Shown: positions 42,847-51,706, numbered from the stretch's first letter. The stretch is DNA of 64,000 nt from Paludibacter sp. (GCA_028710415.1 JAQTUE010000016.1:1-64000); one strand, 5' to 3'. Program-made: numbers and translations. The notes: generated by a model not told the origin, from the sequence alone.

Positions 42847-43872
42847 TTATTTCAAACCAATTTCCAGCACTGTAAAAGTTCCCGGCTTTATTGAGGCCCT
42901 TGGATGAGGATTCTGTGCAGTTGCTGCAGGGGTCTCACCGTACAAAGCAGTTGGCAGGTAAAGTTTATGGGTTTTGGTATTCACGGTAATTGTCCTGGCT
43001 CCTTTTTGAGTCGGGAAGCTTTCCAACACCGTAAATGTATTCGCATTCTTTTCCTGCACAACAGTCATGGTTCCTTCCCCGTTTGATGCATAGATTCTTT
43101 TCAATCCGGGATCAAAAGAGACTCCATCTACTCCTTCCCCGATTTTGATTGTCGTAACAACTTTTCCGGTTGCATAATCAACAACTACCATTTTCTTATT
43201 TTCACACACCGAGAACAGGAGGTAATTCTTTATGTCTATAGCCAGACCACTTGGTGCTTTTCCCGGTGAAACAGAGAATGTTTTTTCTACTTTCAGTGTT
43301 TTGATATTGATCACGCTGATGGAATTCTTATCTTCTATATTGACATAAATCCTCCCTTTCATATCATTCACCGGGAATTCCGGTTTCCCTGTCAAAGCAA
43401 TCGTACCAATCACGGTGTTCGTTTTTGCATCAATCACTGTTGAATTTGAACTTCTACCATTGAAGGTAAAAACCTTATGGGAAATAGGGTCATAAATGAT
43501 TGCATCGGGATTTTCCCCGGTCACTTTTACCTTTTCAATAAATTTCAATGTATTCAGCTCAATAATGGTCACTGAGGCATCACGGCCATTGCTTATAAAT
43601 CCCTTGTCAAGATCCTTTGCCAGGGCAATCCCATGAACCCCTTTGGTATCAGGTATGGTTCCTACCAATGTTTTTGTGGCAATGTCCACTACATTCATTT
43701 CATTTCCATGGGATACATATAGCCTGTTGGCAGCCTCGTCCATGGTGATATAGTCCCAACCACCATTTCCTTTGATAGGAATCTTATTAATGAGTTTATA
43801 GTCAGACTGGGCTGAAGTAAAGCCTGCACATAAGAATATAAGGGCACTTAAAACTAAAATTGATTTATTCAT
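42847..43872 (-). CDS. secreted YVTN beta-propeller protein (YncE-like)
   Basis: A 341-residue protein. The ATG at 43872 starts a signal peptide (MNKSILVLSALIFLCAGFTSAQ); the ATG at 43908 would add an odd leader. The rest is about seven short repeats of the YVTN type (NRLYVSHGNEMNVVDIATKTLVGTI, HKVFTFNGR, GRIYVNIEDKNSISVINIKTLKV and so on), forming a seven-bladed propeller. Such proteins bind ligands or partners in the periplasm; enzymatic roles are unproven. It sits between a HAMP-domain gene and a DUF1579-like gene with short gaps (36 and 14 bases), so the three probably work together. Confidence 0.85.
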   Translation of the reverse strand: MNKSILVLSALIFLCAGFTSAQSDYKLINKIPIKGNGGWDYITMDEAANRLYVSHGNEMNVVDIATKTLVGTIPDTKGVHGIALAKDLDKGFISNGRDASVTIIELNTLKFIEKVKVTGENPDAIIYDPISHKVFTFNGRSSNSTVIDAKTNTVIGTIALTGKPEFPVNDMKGRIYVNIEDKNSISVINIKTLKVEKTFSVSPGKAPSGLAIDIKNYLLFSVCENKKMVVVDYATGKVVTTIKIGEGVDGVSFDPGLKRIYASNGEGTMTVVQEKNANTFTVLESFPTQKGARTITVNTKTHKLYLPTALYGETPAATAQNPHPRASIKPGTFTVLEIGLK

Positions 43873-43908
43873 ATTGTGTTGTTTTAAAGTGAGTAATAAA
43901 AAAAACAA

Positions 43909-44874
43909 TTATGATTTAATTATTTTCGATAGTTCCTGTTCTACTTCCTTTATCAACTCAGATTGCTTTTGCAATATTTCGTTCTTGTTTGTTTTGGAAA
44001 TTGATTCCAACAAAGTACTAACCGATCCTAGCAGAGACTGAATATTCTCAAGCACCAGGTTATTGTCAATAGTAGGTTCCTCTAACACAGTTTGTTTTTT
44101 GACCACTGGCTTCTGGTAATTATGTTCTAATTTTTCAGCCATATAATTGATTGCTTCTGCCAATTCTTTAAACTCATCATTTGTAGAGATAGGTATGCGG
44201 TTCTTGAAATCAGAATTGGCAATATCTTTGATACTTTCTGTAATTTTCCGGATTGAGCCTGCAATATAGCCGGGGAAGTTTATCATGAAAGAGAATGTAA
44301 TCAGGAAACAAACCATAAGAACGATCGAAAGTATCTTATACATATGCCTGATCATAACATTCAGGCTTTCATTCTTTTGAACGATGGATTGCATGTTCAA
44401 CGTTGATACCGTAAAGATCCTGGCCTTTAATTCATTCGTCAATGGCAATATATTCACGGAATAGTAAGTCACCTTATCAGGGATATTGTCAACGTTTTGT
44501 AGCAACACCATGGATTTATATTTCAAATAGCCCTGCCTGATACTTTCAACCTGTTCCTTTTCACCAAATTCAGTAATATTCTGTTCCTCCAGGTTCAGGT
44601 TCTCTTCAAACTTAGTGAACGAACCTTTTAAGGAAGATTTATCAGCTTTAAATTGTTTGTTTAAAAAGATTGAATTTACAGCGGTATTGGTCTCATCAAT
44701 CGCCTGAATCATATTCTCTGAATAATGAACCGACCTGTAATTGTTCTTAATAACCATTTCGGAACTGTATTTGATAGACGAAATATAATAAATGCTTAGG
44801 GCACCTATCAATACAAATTCTACAAAAAGAAACAATATCCCAAATAATACTTTCGTCCTGATTTTAAATTTCAT
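43909..44874 (-). CDS. HAMP-domain membrane receptor without an output domain
   Basis: A 321-residue protein starting at ATG 44874 (MKFKIRTKVLFG). A first transmembrane helix (ILFLFVEFVLIGALSIYYI), a helical extracytoplasmic sensor of about 150 residues like the four-helix sensor of KinB-type kinases, a second helix (YKILSIVLMVCFLITFSFMI), and then a HAMP domain (SIRKITESIKDIANSDFKNRIPI) follow in order. The C-terminus is a short coiled coil (about 250-321). There is neither a histidine kinase nor a methyl-accepting region, so it is a truncated receptor or a sensor acting on a separate partner. It heads the propeller/DUF1579-like unit. Confidence 0.8.
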   Translation of the reverse strand: MKFKIRTKVLFGILFLFVEFVLIGALSIYYISSIKYSSEMVIKNNYRSVHYSENMIQAIDETNTAVNSIFLNKQFKADKSSLKGSFTKFEENLNLEEQNITEFGEKEQVESIRQGYLKYKSMVLLQNVDNIPDKVTYYSVNILPLTNELKARIFTVSTLNMQSIVQKNESLNVMIRHMYKILSIVLMVCFLITFSFMINFPGYIAGSIRKITESIKDIANSDFKNRIPISTNDEFKELAEAINYMAEKLEHNYQKPVVKKQTVLEEPTIDNNLVLENIQSLLGSVSTLLESISKTNKNEILQKQSELIKEVEQELSKIIKS

Positions 44875-44920
44875 GTTTTTGAATTTAATTTGTTTGTATT
44901 CCAGCTTAACATTTACGTAG

Positions 44921-44928
44921 CAAAGATA
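44921..44928 (-). promoter_or_regulatory. probable -7 element of the HAMP gene unit
   Basis: Minus strand TATCTTTG, 46 bases before the ATG at 44874; no TTG at the best -33 distance. Confidence 0.5.
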
Positions 44929-44964
44929 ATTTAATTTAAACAACTGTGTTATTTTATAACAAAA

Positions 44965-44992
44965 ATCCCGTCTGAAATATTTCAGACGGGAT
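44965..44992 (-). terminator. terminator of rsmA
   Basis: A 14-bp perfect palindrome (ATCCCGTCTGAAAT and complement, no spacer) followed on the minus strand by a T run; it lies 43 bases after the rsmA stop. Confidence 0.85.
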
Positions 44993-45035
44993 CTTTTTGT
45001 ATCATTTTAGCTGAAAAAACTATTATTTTGCCTGT

Positions 45036-45818
45036 TTACTTTGTGGCAAGGGCTGCTTCCACCCTATTGGTCAGGTCAATAAAGGCAGCCACGTCGAGGC
45101 GTTCAGGGCGTAAGTCAAACAATGGATCGGCATACATGGGATGGCCTTGCTCCACCAATGGTTTTAATGAATTGCGCAGCGTCTTGCGTCGTTGATTAAA
45201 GGATGTTTTTACAACAGCCTTAAAAAGCTGTTCGTCACATTTAATTTGTGAAACATCGTTCCGTGTGAAGCGGATCACTGCTGAATCCACTTTTGGAGGC
45301 GGATCAAATACGGTTGGTGGCACGGTGAACAGATACTCTATTTTATAATATGCCTGCATTAACACGCTCAGGATACCATATGTCTTGCTACCTGCCGGTG
45401 CAGCAATCCGTTCAGCTACTTCCTTTTGAATCATACCTGCCAGGCATGGGATCGAATCCTTGTTTTCAAGCATTTTAAAGAAAATCTGGCTGGAGATATT
45501 ATACGGGAAATTACCTATTATGCAGAACTTATCGTGGAAGTAACTCTTCAGGTCCATTTTCAAAAAGTCAGCTTCAATCACATTAAGCTCTGGATAATGC
45601 TTGTGCAGGTAGACAACTGATTCAGCGTCCAGTTCAACAGCCGTTAGGTCAATCAGTGGATTTTCTATCAGAAACTGGGTCAATACCCCCATTCCCGGAC
45701 CTATTTCCAGTACTGATGTTTTTCCGTCGAGTATCAGGCTGTCAGCTATCTGACGGGCAATACCCATATCTTTCAGGAAATGTTGTCCCAGGTACTTTTT
45801 TGCTTTTACTTGTATCAT
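45036..45818 (-). CDS. rsmA: 16S rRNA (adenine1518-N6/adenine1519-N6)-dimethyltransferase
   Basis: A 260-residue KsgA-type methyltransferase that dimethylates two adjacent adenines near the 3' end of 16S rRNA during small-subunit maturation. N-terminal motif KKYLGQHFLKD, SAM motif VLEIGPGMGVLT, adenine-pocket motif GNFPYNIS, and the C-terminal QRRKTLRNSLK segment are all present. It has a normal length and a strong terminator. Confidence 0.96.
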   Translation of the reverse strand: MIQVKAKKYLGQHFLKDMGIARQIADSLILDGKTSVLEIGPGMGVLTQFLIENPLIDLTAVELDAESVVYLHKHYPELNVIEADFLKMDLKSYFHDKFCIIGNFPYNISSQIFFKMLENKDSIPCLAGMIQKEVAERIAAPAGSKTYGILSVLMQAYYKIEYLFTVPPTVFDPPPKVDSAVIRFTRNDVSQIKCDEQLFKAVVKTSFNQRRKTLRNSLKPLVEQGHPMYADPLFDLRPERLDVAAFIDLTNRVEAALATK

Positions 45819-45909
45819 ATCGTTGTTGAATCCTGCTGAAAATCCGTTTTTTAAAATGAATATTTATAAAATGACTTAAGAGGCTGTGGTCCTTTTAGTA
45901 ATTTAATTG

Positions 45910-45917
45910 TATCTTTG
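45910..45917 (+). promoter_or_regulatory. probable -7 element of the GtrA/flippase pair
   Basis: TATCTTTG, 113 bases before the start at 46030; -33 side not convincing. Confidence 0.5.
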
Positions 45918-46029
45918 CACTAAGGAATAAAAATACCTTTTTTTGTTGCTTACAAAAGTAACTAATTTTGTTCATAGTTCCATAGTTTGAAGCATAAACT
46001 CCAGTAAAGAACCAGTCATTAAAAACTGA

Positions 46030-46536
46030 ATGAGAAAATTATTTGAACTCATAGGCCTGCAAATCCGTTGGTTTATTGATTTATTTTATCCACCTTTCCG
46101 TAAATATATGGCCCTTCAATTCTTCCGGTATGGAGTCTCAGGGGTTGCCAATATGATTTTCGACTGGACCTTGTACTTTTTAGTCTATCACTTTGTGTTG
46201 CACCAACAAATGCTGCATGTGGGTATCCTCACCTTCAGTTCGCATATCGGGGCACTCTTTATTACTTTCCCCATTACCTTCCTCTCCGGGTTTTTACTTC
46301 AGAAATACGTTACATTCACTTCTTCAGAATTACGGGGAAGGGTGCAATTGTTCCGTTATTTCCTGGTGTTATTGGCGAATCTGGTATTGAACTATGCCGG
46401 GTTGAAATTACTGGTCGATTTCATTCACTTATATCCGACACCTGCTAAAATGATTGTTACCATCTTCACCACTATGTTTAGTTATTTCTCCCAAAAGAAA
46501 TATACTTTTAAGAAAATAGATACTCAAATCCTATAA
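46030..46536 (+). CDS. GtrA family membrane protein (second of two)
   Basis: A 168-residue protein with four transmembrane helices and GtrA signatures (FRYGVSGVANMIFDWTLYF near the start, FSYFSQKKYTFKK at the end). It is likely to take part in lipid-linked sugar flipping. It differs clearly from the protein at 33353. It is followed 14 bases later by a flippase-like gene, so this pair is a better candidate for a complete glycolipid transport step. Confidence 0.85.
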   Translation: MRKLFELIGLQIRWFIDLFYPPFRKYMALQFFRYGVSGVANMIFDWTLYFLVYHFVLHQQMLHVGILTFSSHIGALFITFPITFLSGFLLQKYVTFTSSELRGRVQLFRYFLVLLANLVLNYAGLKLLVDFIHLYPTPAKMIVTIFTTMFSYFSQKKYTFKKIDTQIL

Positions 46537-46549
46537 CGGAAACTACAGC

Positions 46550-47539
46550 ATGGATAGTACCCGTTTATTCTCATCCATCACAAAACATTCCGGGAATCTG
46601 TCTTCAAAGTCTGCGGTAGACTTCCTGGGAGTACTTTTTTTCATACTTTCCGTTGCCTTCTTAGTATATAAACTGTTTACCTTCCATCAATACGCCGAAC
46701 TTGCCGCTCAATGGCAACAGACACCCCTATCCAGGGCATGGTGGTTAGCTTATGTTGTATTTCTATTGCCCTTAAACTGGCTATTGGAAGCCGTAAAATG
46801 GAGAATGCTCACTTCCCGGGTACAAAAAATTAGTCTCAACACTGCTGTCAAGGCTATCCTGTCAGGAATATCGACAGGTTTCTTTACACCAAACAGGGTG
46901 GGCGAACTGGTAGGTAGAATTGCTTTCCTCAAACCTGAGCACAGAAATGCAGGTGTTACACTAAGTATTGTAAACAGCCTGACCCAGAATATCGTTATGG
47001 CATTGTATGGAATTCCGGCATGTATCCTGTTTTTTTCGTACACTTCAGGATTACGGCACGATATGATACAATATGTCTCGATAACCCTGATTGGAATACT
47101 ATTCATTGGAATAATCTATTTTACCCTCCCGCATTGGAGCCGGCAATTAAAATCCGGCAGTTTATCGGTGAGGATAAAAACATTTACAGATTGCCTGTCA
47201 GCCTACAACCTGAAAGATTTGGTTCAGATACTGGCAGTTTCTATGCTCAGATATATTGTTTTTTGCATGCAGTTCTACTTCATGTTACGGTTTTTCAACA
47301 TTGCCTTAACCCCATGGCAAGCTCTGGTTTCCATCCCAACCACTTATTTATTTGTAACCTTCACCCCTTCCCTGGCATTCTCAGAAGCCGCTGTGCGCAG
47401 TTCGTTTGCTGTATTGATCATAGGCGCTTTTTCAGGTCAGGTTATCAATATAGCGCTTGCAGGCGTTTGTATCTGGGTGATAAACTTCATTGTTCCTATG
47501 TTGATCGGGTCAGTAGTGATGATAAAGAGAAGTATATGA
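46550..47539 (+). CDS. lysylphosphatidylglycerol synthase TM-region / flippase-like membrane protein
   Basis: A 329-residue protein with about eight hydrophobic helices in the pattern of the LPG_synthase_TM family (PF03706, formerly UPF0104): a membrane-embedded EAVKWRMLT segment and GISTGFFTPNRVGELVGR. The family includes lipid flippases and the membrane half of MprF, but here no aminoacyl-transferase domain is present. The exact lipid carried is unknown. Confidence 0.8.
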   Translation: MDSTRLFSSITKHSGNLSSKSAVDFLGVLFFILSVAFLVYKLFTFHQYAELAAQWQQTPLSRAWWLAYVVFLLPLNWLLEAVKWRMLTSRVQKISLNTAVKAILSGISTGFFTPNRVGELVGRIAFLKPEHRNAGVTLSIVNSLTQNIVMALYGIPACILFFSYTSGLRHDMIQYVSITLIGILFIGIIYFTLPHWSRQLKSGSLSVRIKTFTDCLSAYNLKDLVQILAVSMLRYIVFCMQFYFMLRFFNIALTPWQALVSIPTTYLFVTFTPSLAFSEAAVRSSFAVLIIGAFSGQVINIALAGVCIWVINFIVPMLIGSVVMIKRSI

Positions 47540-47591
47540 ATTCAACAAATACAAACTTAGAATGTTATAACTAAAGATTTCACATACTACA

Positions 47592-47624
47592 TTGTCCAAT
47601 ATTTAATTGTAGATTGTATCTTTG
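47592..47624 (+). promoter_or_regulatory. promoter of the toxin-antitoxin operon
   Basis: TTG at 47592-47594, 22 bases, TATCTTTG at 47617-47624. The antitoxin start at 47652 lies 27 bases downstream; an earlier in-frame start at 47622 would fall within the -7 box. Confidence 0.55.
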
Positions 47625-47651
47625 TATGTTCATTTTTTAAAACACAACATT

Positions 47652-47864
47652 ATGACAGTCATTGCCAACATTGATATAAGCACTCCTACCGGCCGTAAAA
47701 TTGTTCGCGAGTTGGAAAAACACAAACGGGTAGTTCAAATCACATATCCTGAACCAATTGTTGAAGAAGTTGTAGAGGAAGAAACAATATCACTGGATGA
47801 AGCTGAAGAGTATTTATGGAATAAATTGGAAGAAAGTTATGGAGTAGATTTGCGTACTTTATGA
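47652..47864 (+). CDS. antitoxin of a type II toxin-antitoxin module
   Basis: A 70-residue protein: MTVIANIDISTPTGRKIVREL at the start, a helical LEKHKRVVQITYP middle, and an acidic C-terminus (EEVVEEE, DEAEEYLWNKLEE). The basic N-terminal part likely binds DNA and the acidic tail likely binds the toxin, as in RelB-type antitoxins. The last four bases overlap the toxin start (ATGA). A paralogue with the same first 39 residues lies at 48380. Confidence 0.8.
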   Translation: MTVIANIDISTPTGRKIVRELEKHKRVVQITYPEPIVEEVVEEETISLDEAEEYLWNKLEESYGVDLRTL

Positions 47865-48166
47865 ATAAATATCAAATAAAGTTTTTAAAGAAATCTATTC
47901 AAGATCTCGATCAACTGAATGTATTTATTTCAGAAACATATAAAGCACCTTTAACAGCCAAAAGATATACAGAAGGTATTCTATCTTCAATTCGGTCCTT
48001 AAGCATATATGCCGAATCTATTCCAATATCTACACGCAAATCCATTATCTCGAAATATGGAGATAATATACGGCGGGTAAACTACAAAAAGCATGCTATA
48101 ATTTATACTGTTAAAAATAATATTATAGTAATACGCCGAATAATTATTGCAAGTTTGATTAAATGA
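47861..48166 (+). CDS. RelE/ParE-like toxin
   Basis: A 101-residue basic protein. It follows the RelE/ParE fold order: KYQIKFLKKSIQDLDQLNVFI helix pair, then strands RRVNYKKHAIIYTVKNNIIVIRRII. RelE members cleave mRNA on the ribosome and ParE members block gyrase; the catalytic signature is not clear enough here to choose. It overlaps the antitoxin by four bases. Confidence 0.82.
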   Translation: MNKYQIKFLKKSIQDLDQLNVFISETYKAPLTAKRYTEGILSSIRSLSIYAESIPISTRKSIISKYGDNIRRVNYKKHAIIYTVKNNIIVIRRIIIASLIK

Positions 48167-48379
48167 TTAAAACTAATATTGTAAAAGTCAATACTATAAT
48201 TTTTAGTTTTAGGTCCATAGAAATGCTTTAATTATTGAAATATAAACAAATCAAGAGTTCATGTAAATGCAACTAATACTTTGAATAATGTTTTATTATT
48301 ATTAGTTTCATACCACGCAATTTATGATTATTAATTTTAGATTGAATCTTACTAAGATTATTCTTTAAACCACAACATT

Positions 48380-48592
48380 ATGACTGTCATTGCCAACATT
48401 GATGTTAGTACTCCTACCGGCCGTAAAATTGTTCGTGAGTTGGAAAAACACAAACGGGTAGTTCAAATCACATATCCTGATGTAGAAACTATACCAGAGG
48501 GATCAATTACTTTGGAAGAGGGAATTGAAGAATTATGGAATCATTTGGAAAATCGTTTTGGGTATGATCTTCGAAAACAAGAAACATTATAA
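48380..48592 (+). CDS. orphan antitoxin paralogue
   Basis: A 70-residue protein almost identical in its first 39 residues to the antitoxin at 47652 (TVIANIDVSTPTGRKIVREL, KRVVQITYP), with a different acidic tail (PEGSITLEEGIEELWNHLE). The leader bases ACCACAACATTATGA are also shared. No toxin gene follows. The tail difference suggests it no longer neutralises the same toxin, or neutralises one elsewhere, while it may still bind the same operator. Confidence 0.8.
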   Translation: MTVIANIDVSTPTGRKIVRELEKHKRVVQITYPDVETIPEGSITLEEGIEELWNHLENRFGYDLRKQETL

Positions 48593-48709
48593 AATTTAAG
48601 TTTCCTTGAGAAAGCAGTTTCTATTGGCTAATAAATACAAAATTAACCGAGCTAAAATAATTGTTTATCTAAATTGAAAGGAGTATCTAATTTCTAAAAC
48701 CATTCAACC

Positions 48710-49438
48710 TTAATAGAACACAGGCATTACAAAGGGTCTGGTCACCCATTTCCTGAGAAATACATCGTACTCATTCTCGGCGCCCAATATCAATCCCCAG
48801 TTATTGTTTACTTTGAACTCCAGTGAGCCTCCATAATTTGAATGAGGATACAACGGTGAAATGAATGGTGATATAGCCACTTTGCTTCCTGTTATCGAGT
48901 ATTGTCCAAACAGGTTCAGCCCTATCCTTTCGGATAAATTGATTTTAAAGTTACCGTTTAACCCGGCATCATTGAAAAAACTATTGTATATATTAAACTT
49001 TGCAGCATAGATCCCGGCTGAAATAACTCCTACATTTTCTATCTGAAAGTTATAATTTCCCATAACTGAATTCAATCCACCCAACCCAATGAAGTTCGAT
49101 TGAATGTGTGATGTACTGATAACGCTAATGTCATTGAGCACAAAATGATTTCTCTGGTTATTTTCCAGCTCAAACTGGTTAATGAAATAATAATGTTGAT
49201 ATTCAGGCAGGAGAGGTAAGATATAGCTTTTCGGGAATTTATATTCCAGAAAAGGATTAAATTCAAACGCATTCTTTCTGGAAGATGAAAGTTGGTCAAG
49301 CTGATTCGTTGCACCGGGTCTTTGTATAAAGTACAGTTGTCTTTTCAGAAAAAGGGAATCATCATTTTCCCTCGTTGTTTTTTGACCAAAACAACCGGCA
49401 GAGGCTAAAACCAACACTATTAATAGTGATTTTTTCAT
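48710..49438 (-). CDS. hypothetical secreted or outer-membrane protein
   Basis: A 242-residue protein with a signal peptide (KKSLLIVLVLASAGCFGQ; a Cys at the end could be a lipid site, but the lipobox is poor). The body has repeated amphipathic strands with aromatic ends (FNPFLEYKFP, INLSERIGLNLFGQYS, GGSLEFKVNNNWGLILGAENEY) and ends PVFY, as in small outer-membrane barrels. No family name is supported. It follows the phosphatase gene on the same strand after 64 bases, so it may share its transcript. Confidence 0.6.
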   Translation of the reverse strand: MKKSLLIVLVLASAGCFGQKTTRENDDSLFLKRQLYFIQRPGATNQLDQLSSSRKNAFEFNPFLEYKFPKSYILPLLPEYQHYYFINQFELENNQRNHFVLNDISVISTSHIQSNFIGLGGLNSVMGNYNFQIENVGVISAGIYAAKFNIYNSFFNDAGLNGNFKINLSERIGLNLFGQYSITGSKVAISPFISPLYPHSNYGGSLEFKVNNNWGLILGAENEYDVFLRKWVTRPFVMPVFY

Positions 49439-49502
49439 TGATAATCAACCTTTGGATTTTTTGCGTACATGTTAAGAAACTGTACAATCAGGAAGTCTAT
49501 CG

Positions 49503-50360
49503 TTACTTCTTTTCCAACTCCAGGTCCACTCTCCCTAAATACAGCCCGCTTTTCCCTATCTGGGCAATCACCATATTTTTACCGGCCGCATTTTTTACAC
49601 TTGTATTGGTGATCATACTGTGCGAATGTCCACCAATAATCACATCAATATACCTTGTTTTCCGGGCAACTTCAAAATCATTTACTTCATGCTTTGTACT
49701 GTCACTTCCTAAATGGGATAAACAAATAATAACATCGCAATGTTCTCTTTTCTTCAATAAATAGGATACTTCATTTGCTTTTTCTATCGGGTCCTCATAC
49801 ACAATCCCCTTGTAGTTTTTTTCAAATATCAGGCTGACAGGATTAACATCAAGTGCCATGATTCCAATTCGTAAGCCTGCCCTGTCAATGACAGTATACG
49901 GTTTTACCAGACTATACAATGCGGTATTATTCAGCTTATAATTTGAACTGATCATAGGAAATCTGGCATTTTTCAATACTACTGCCAGGGTATCAATTCC
50001 GTTATCAAATTCATGGTTCCCCAATGTTCCGGCATCATACTTCATCCGGTTCATAGCATCAATTTCCACCCTTCCGTTAAAGAAATTAAAGTATGGTGTT
50101 CCCTGCGAATAATCACCTGCATCCACCAGCAATACATTTTTCTCGTTGGCACGGATTTTTTCAATCATTCCCATCCTGCGTGCATAGCCTCCCATGTCAG
50201 CAGTCTTGAGTGACGACTTATCCGTAGGTTCTACCTGGCTGTGGGTATCGTTGGTATGCAATATCACCAGTTTTATTTTTTGTTGTGCCAATACGGTGAA
50301 TGTCGAAAATATCAACAGGATCAGCATGCCACGAAACTTGAATCTATTATTATCTTTCAT
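49503..50360 (-). CDS. secreted metallophosphatase (N-terminal half of a 5'-nucleotidase)
   Basis: A 285-residue calcineurin-like phosphoesterase. A signal peptide ends at about VLAQ. Metal-site motifs are HTNDTHSQ, DAGDYSQGTP, LGNHEFDNG, CLSHLGSD and GGHSHSM, the full UshA/5'-nucleotidase catalytic set. The substrate-binding 5_nucleotid_C domain is absent from this chain, but is encoded by the next gene upstream (50704-51459). The two together make a complete periplasmic 5'-nucleotidase in reversed order. Confidence 0.9.
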   Translation of the reverse strand: MKDNNRFKFRGMLILLIFSTFTVLAQQKIKLVILHTNDTHSQVEPTDKSSLKTADMGGYARRMGMIEKIRANEKNVLLVDAGDYSQGTPYFNFFNGRVEIDAMNRMKYDAGTLGNHEFDNGIDTLAVVLKNARFPMISSNYKLNNTALYSLVKPYTVIDRAGLRIGIMALDVNPVSLIFEKNYKGIVYEDPIEKANEVSYLLKKREHCDVIICLSHLGSDSTKHEVNDFEVARKTRYIDVIIGGHSHSMITNTSVKNAAGKNMVIAQIGKSGLYLGRVDLELEKK

Positions 50361-50475
50361 TTTATATCTTTTTTTTCCGGATAGTTATTTTCAAAAAACT
50401 ATTTTTACTTTTAATGTTGAAATGTCTTCGACGATGTCAGGTTTGTTATAAATAGAGAATCCTTGTCTATATATT

Positions 50476-50501
50476 TCGCGATATGGAAATCGCGAGTCCC
50501 A
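50476..50501 (-). repeat. small palindrome, inverted copy of the one at 23621
   Basis: CGCGATATGGAAATCGCGAG folds on itself and is the reverse complement, with one difference, of 23621-23645. Confidence 0.65.
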
Positions 50502-50534
50502 AATGTTAGTTATTTAATAGAAATCAGATTCTCT

Positions 50535-50703
50535 GCCAACTTCTAATTACTAACTTCTTACAAAAAAATAAGTTAAACTACATACTACTTTTTTATACCG
50601 ACTACTTTCTATTTATTACTTACTTTTTTCTAACTTCGACCTACTACCTTCTTTTTCTTCCTTCTACCTACTACCTACTTTTTTTCTTTCTACCTACTAC
50701 AAA
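50535..50703 (-). repeat. pyrimidine-rich tract between the nucleotidase half-genes
   Basis: About 170 bases made of CTACTTACTTTTT and CTTCTACCTACTAC words with few G on the plus strand, so the minus-strand transcript is purine-rich here (GTAGTAGGTAGAA words). It joins the two half-genes and could slip or hold transcript unstructured. The stop of the upstream half-gene is at its edge. Confidence 0.6.
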
Positions 50704-51459
50704 CTACTTACTAATTGTAATTCTTCCGTCCAGTTTCGATTGTATTTTATTGCCTTTCCTGGTTTCGTTTTTTATATAGTCCAACAGCATATCCCTCACT
50801 TTGATTCCTGTGTTTACACGTTTGACATGTTGGGCTAACTGGATCATTTTATCGTTTCCACCTGCCAGGTAATCGTTGGTGGCAATGGTGTAAAGCTTGT
50901 CTTTGTCCAGTGGCTTCCCATCAATGGTTATATTCGTTGCTTTTCCATGATCAATCACCATGCGTAATCCCGAAACTCCTTCCCCACCCATGCTGGCAAA
51001 GTACTGGAGCAATTCGTCAAGCTTATCGCCTTTCAACCACAAAATCACCAGCTCATTTTCAAAAGGCATCAGCTCAAACACTTTCCCTACCGTAATATTT
51101 CCAGCCGGTACCACGGTGCGCAATCCACCCAGGTTCACAATTCCAATATCCACTTTCTCTCCCAGAAACACGGTAGCCGTTCGTTTATATACATCGGCAC
51201 TAAAATTAGAGAGCAGGCTTTCCGGGCCATGGCCTTTCATGGTCTCAGCTGCCTGGCCGATCACCACATTCATCTTAGCACCAACGCGTTCTTTCAACGG
51301 CTGCAGATAACTCTCATAATTTTTATCAGCTATCGCTTCCGTACTACTGTCAAGTGCAATTTTAGTAGAAGTGGCATGGGTGACTACCCACGTCTTATGA
51401 CTGCATGACACTGATGCAAAAATGAATAAAAATATTATAAAACTATTTTTGACGTTCAT
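50704..51459 (-). CDS. 5'-nucleotidase C-terminal domain protein
   Basis: A 251-residue probable lipoprotein (signal MNVKNSFIIFLFIFASVSC). The ATG at 51459 begins the signal; an ATG at 51501 is less likely. The body is the 5_nucleotid_C domain: VVIGQAAETM, ESLLSNFSADVYKR, VDIGIVNLGGLRT, ITVGKVFELMPFENELV and TIATNDYLAGGND. This domain binds the nucleoside in UshA-like enzymes and normally follows the phosphatase domain in one chain. Here it is a separate, upstream gene. Confidence 0.9.
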   Translation of the reverse strand: MNVKNSFIIFLFIFASVSCSHKTWVVTHATSTKIALDSSTEAIADKNYESYLQPLKERVGAKMNVVIGQAAETMKGHGPESLLSNFSADVYKRTATVFLGEKVDIGIVNLGGLRTVVPAGNITVGKVFELMPFENELVILWLKGDKLDELLQYFASMGGEGVSGLRMVIDHGKATNITIDGKPLDKDKLYTIATNDYLAGGNDKMIQLAQHVKRVNTGIKVRDMLLDYIKNETRKGNKIQSKLDGRITISK

Positions 51460-51706
51460 CGGAATTTGATTTTTAAATAAAGTATCTTGTTTGAAAAACA
51501 AAGTACGAAAGTACTTAAAATTAATTTACATGCCAAAAAGCAAAATAAAGTTTCTTTTTAATGCAGGCCCAGCCATTTTTGTTGGAAACAATTTACGAAT
51601 AGTACACCTGATGTTTAGATAAGTATTCGAATGCGATAAGATGCGATCACATTGAACTAATCTGGAATTAAATAATCCCGGATTTTTCATTTGTCATCGC
51701 TTCTGA

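Noticed and set aside
47622-47651. Earlier start for the antitoxin
   Set aside because: It would overlap the -7 box; the duplicate at 48380 starts at the equivalent of 47652.
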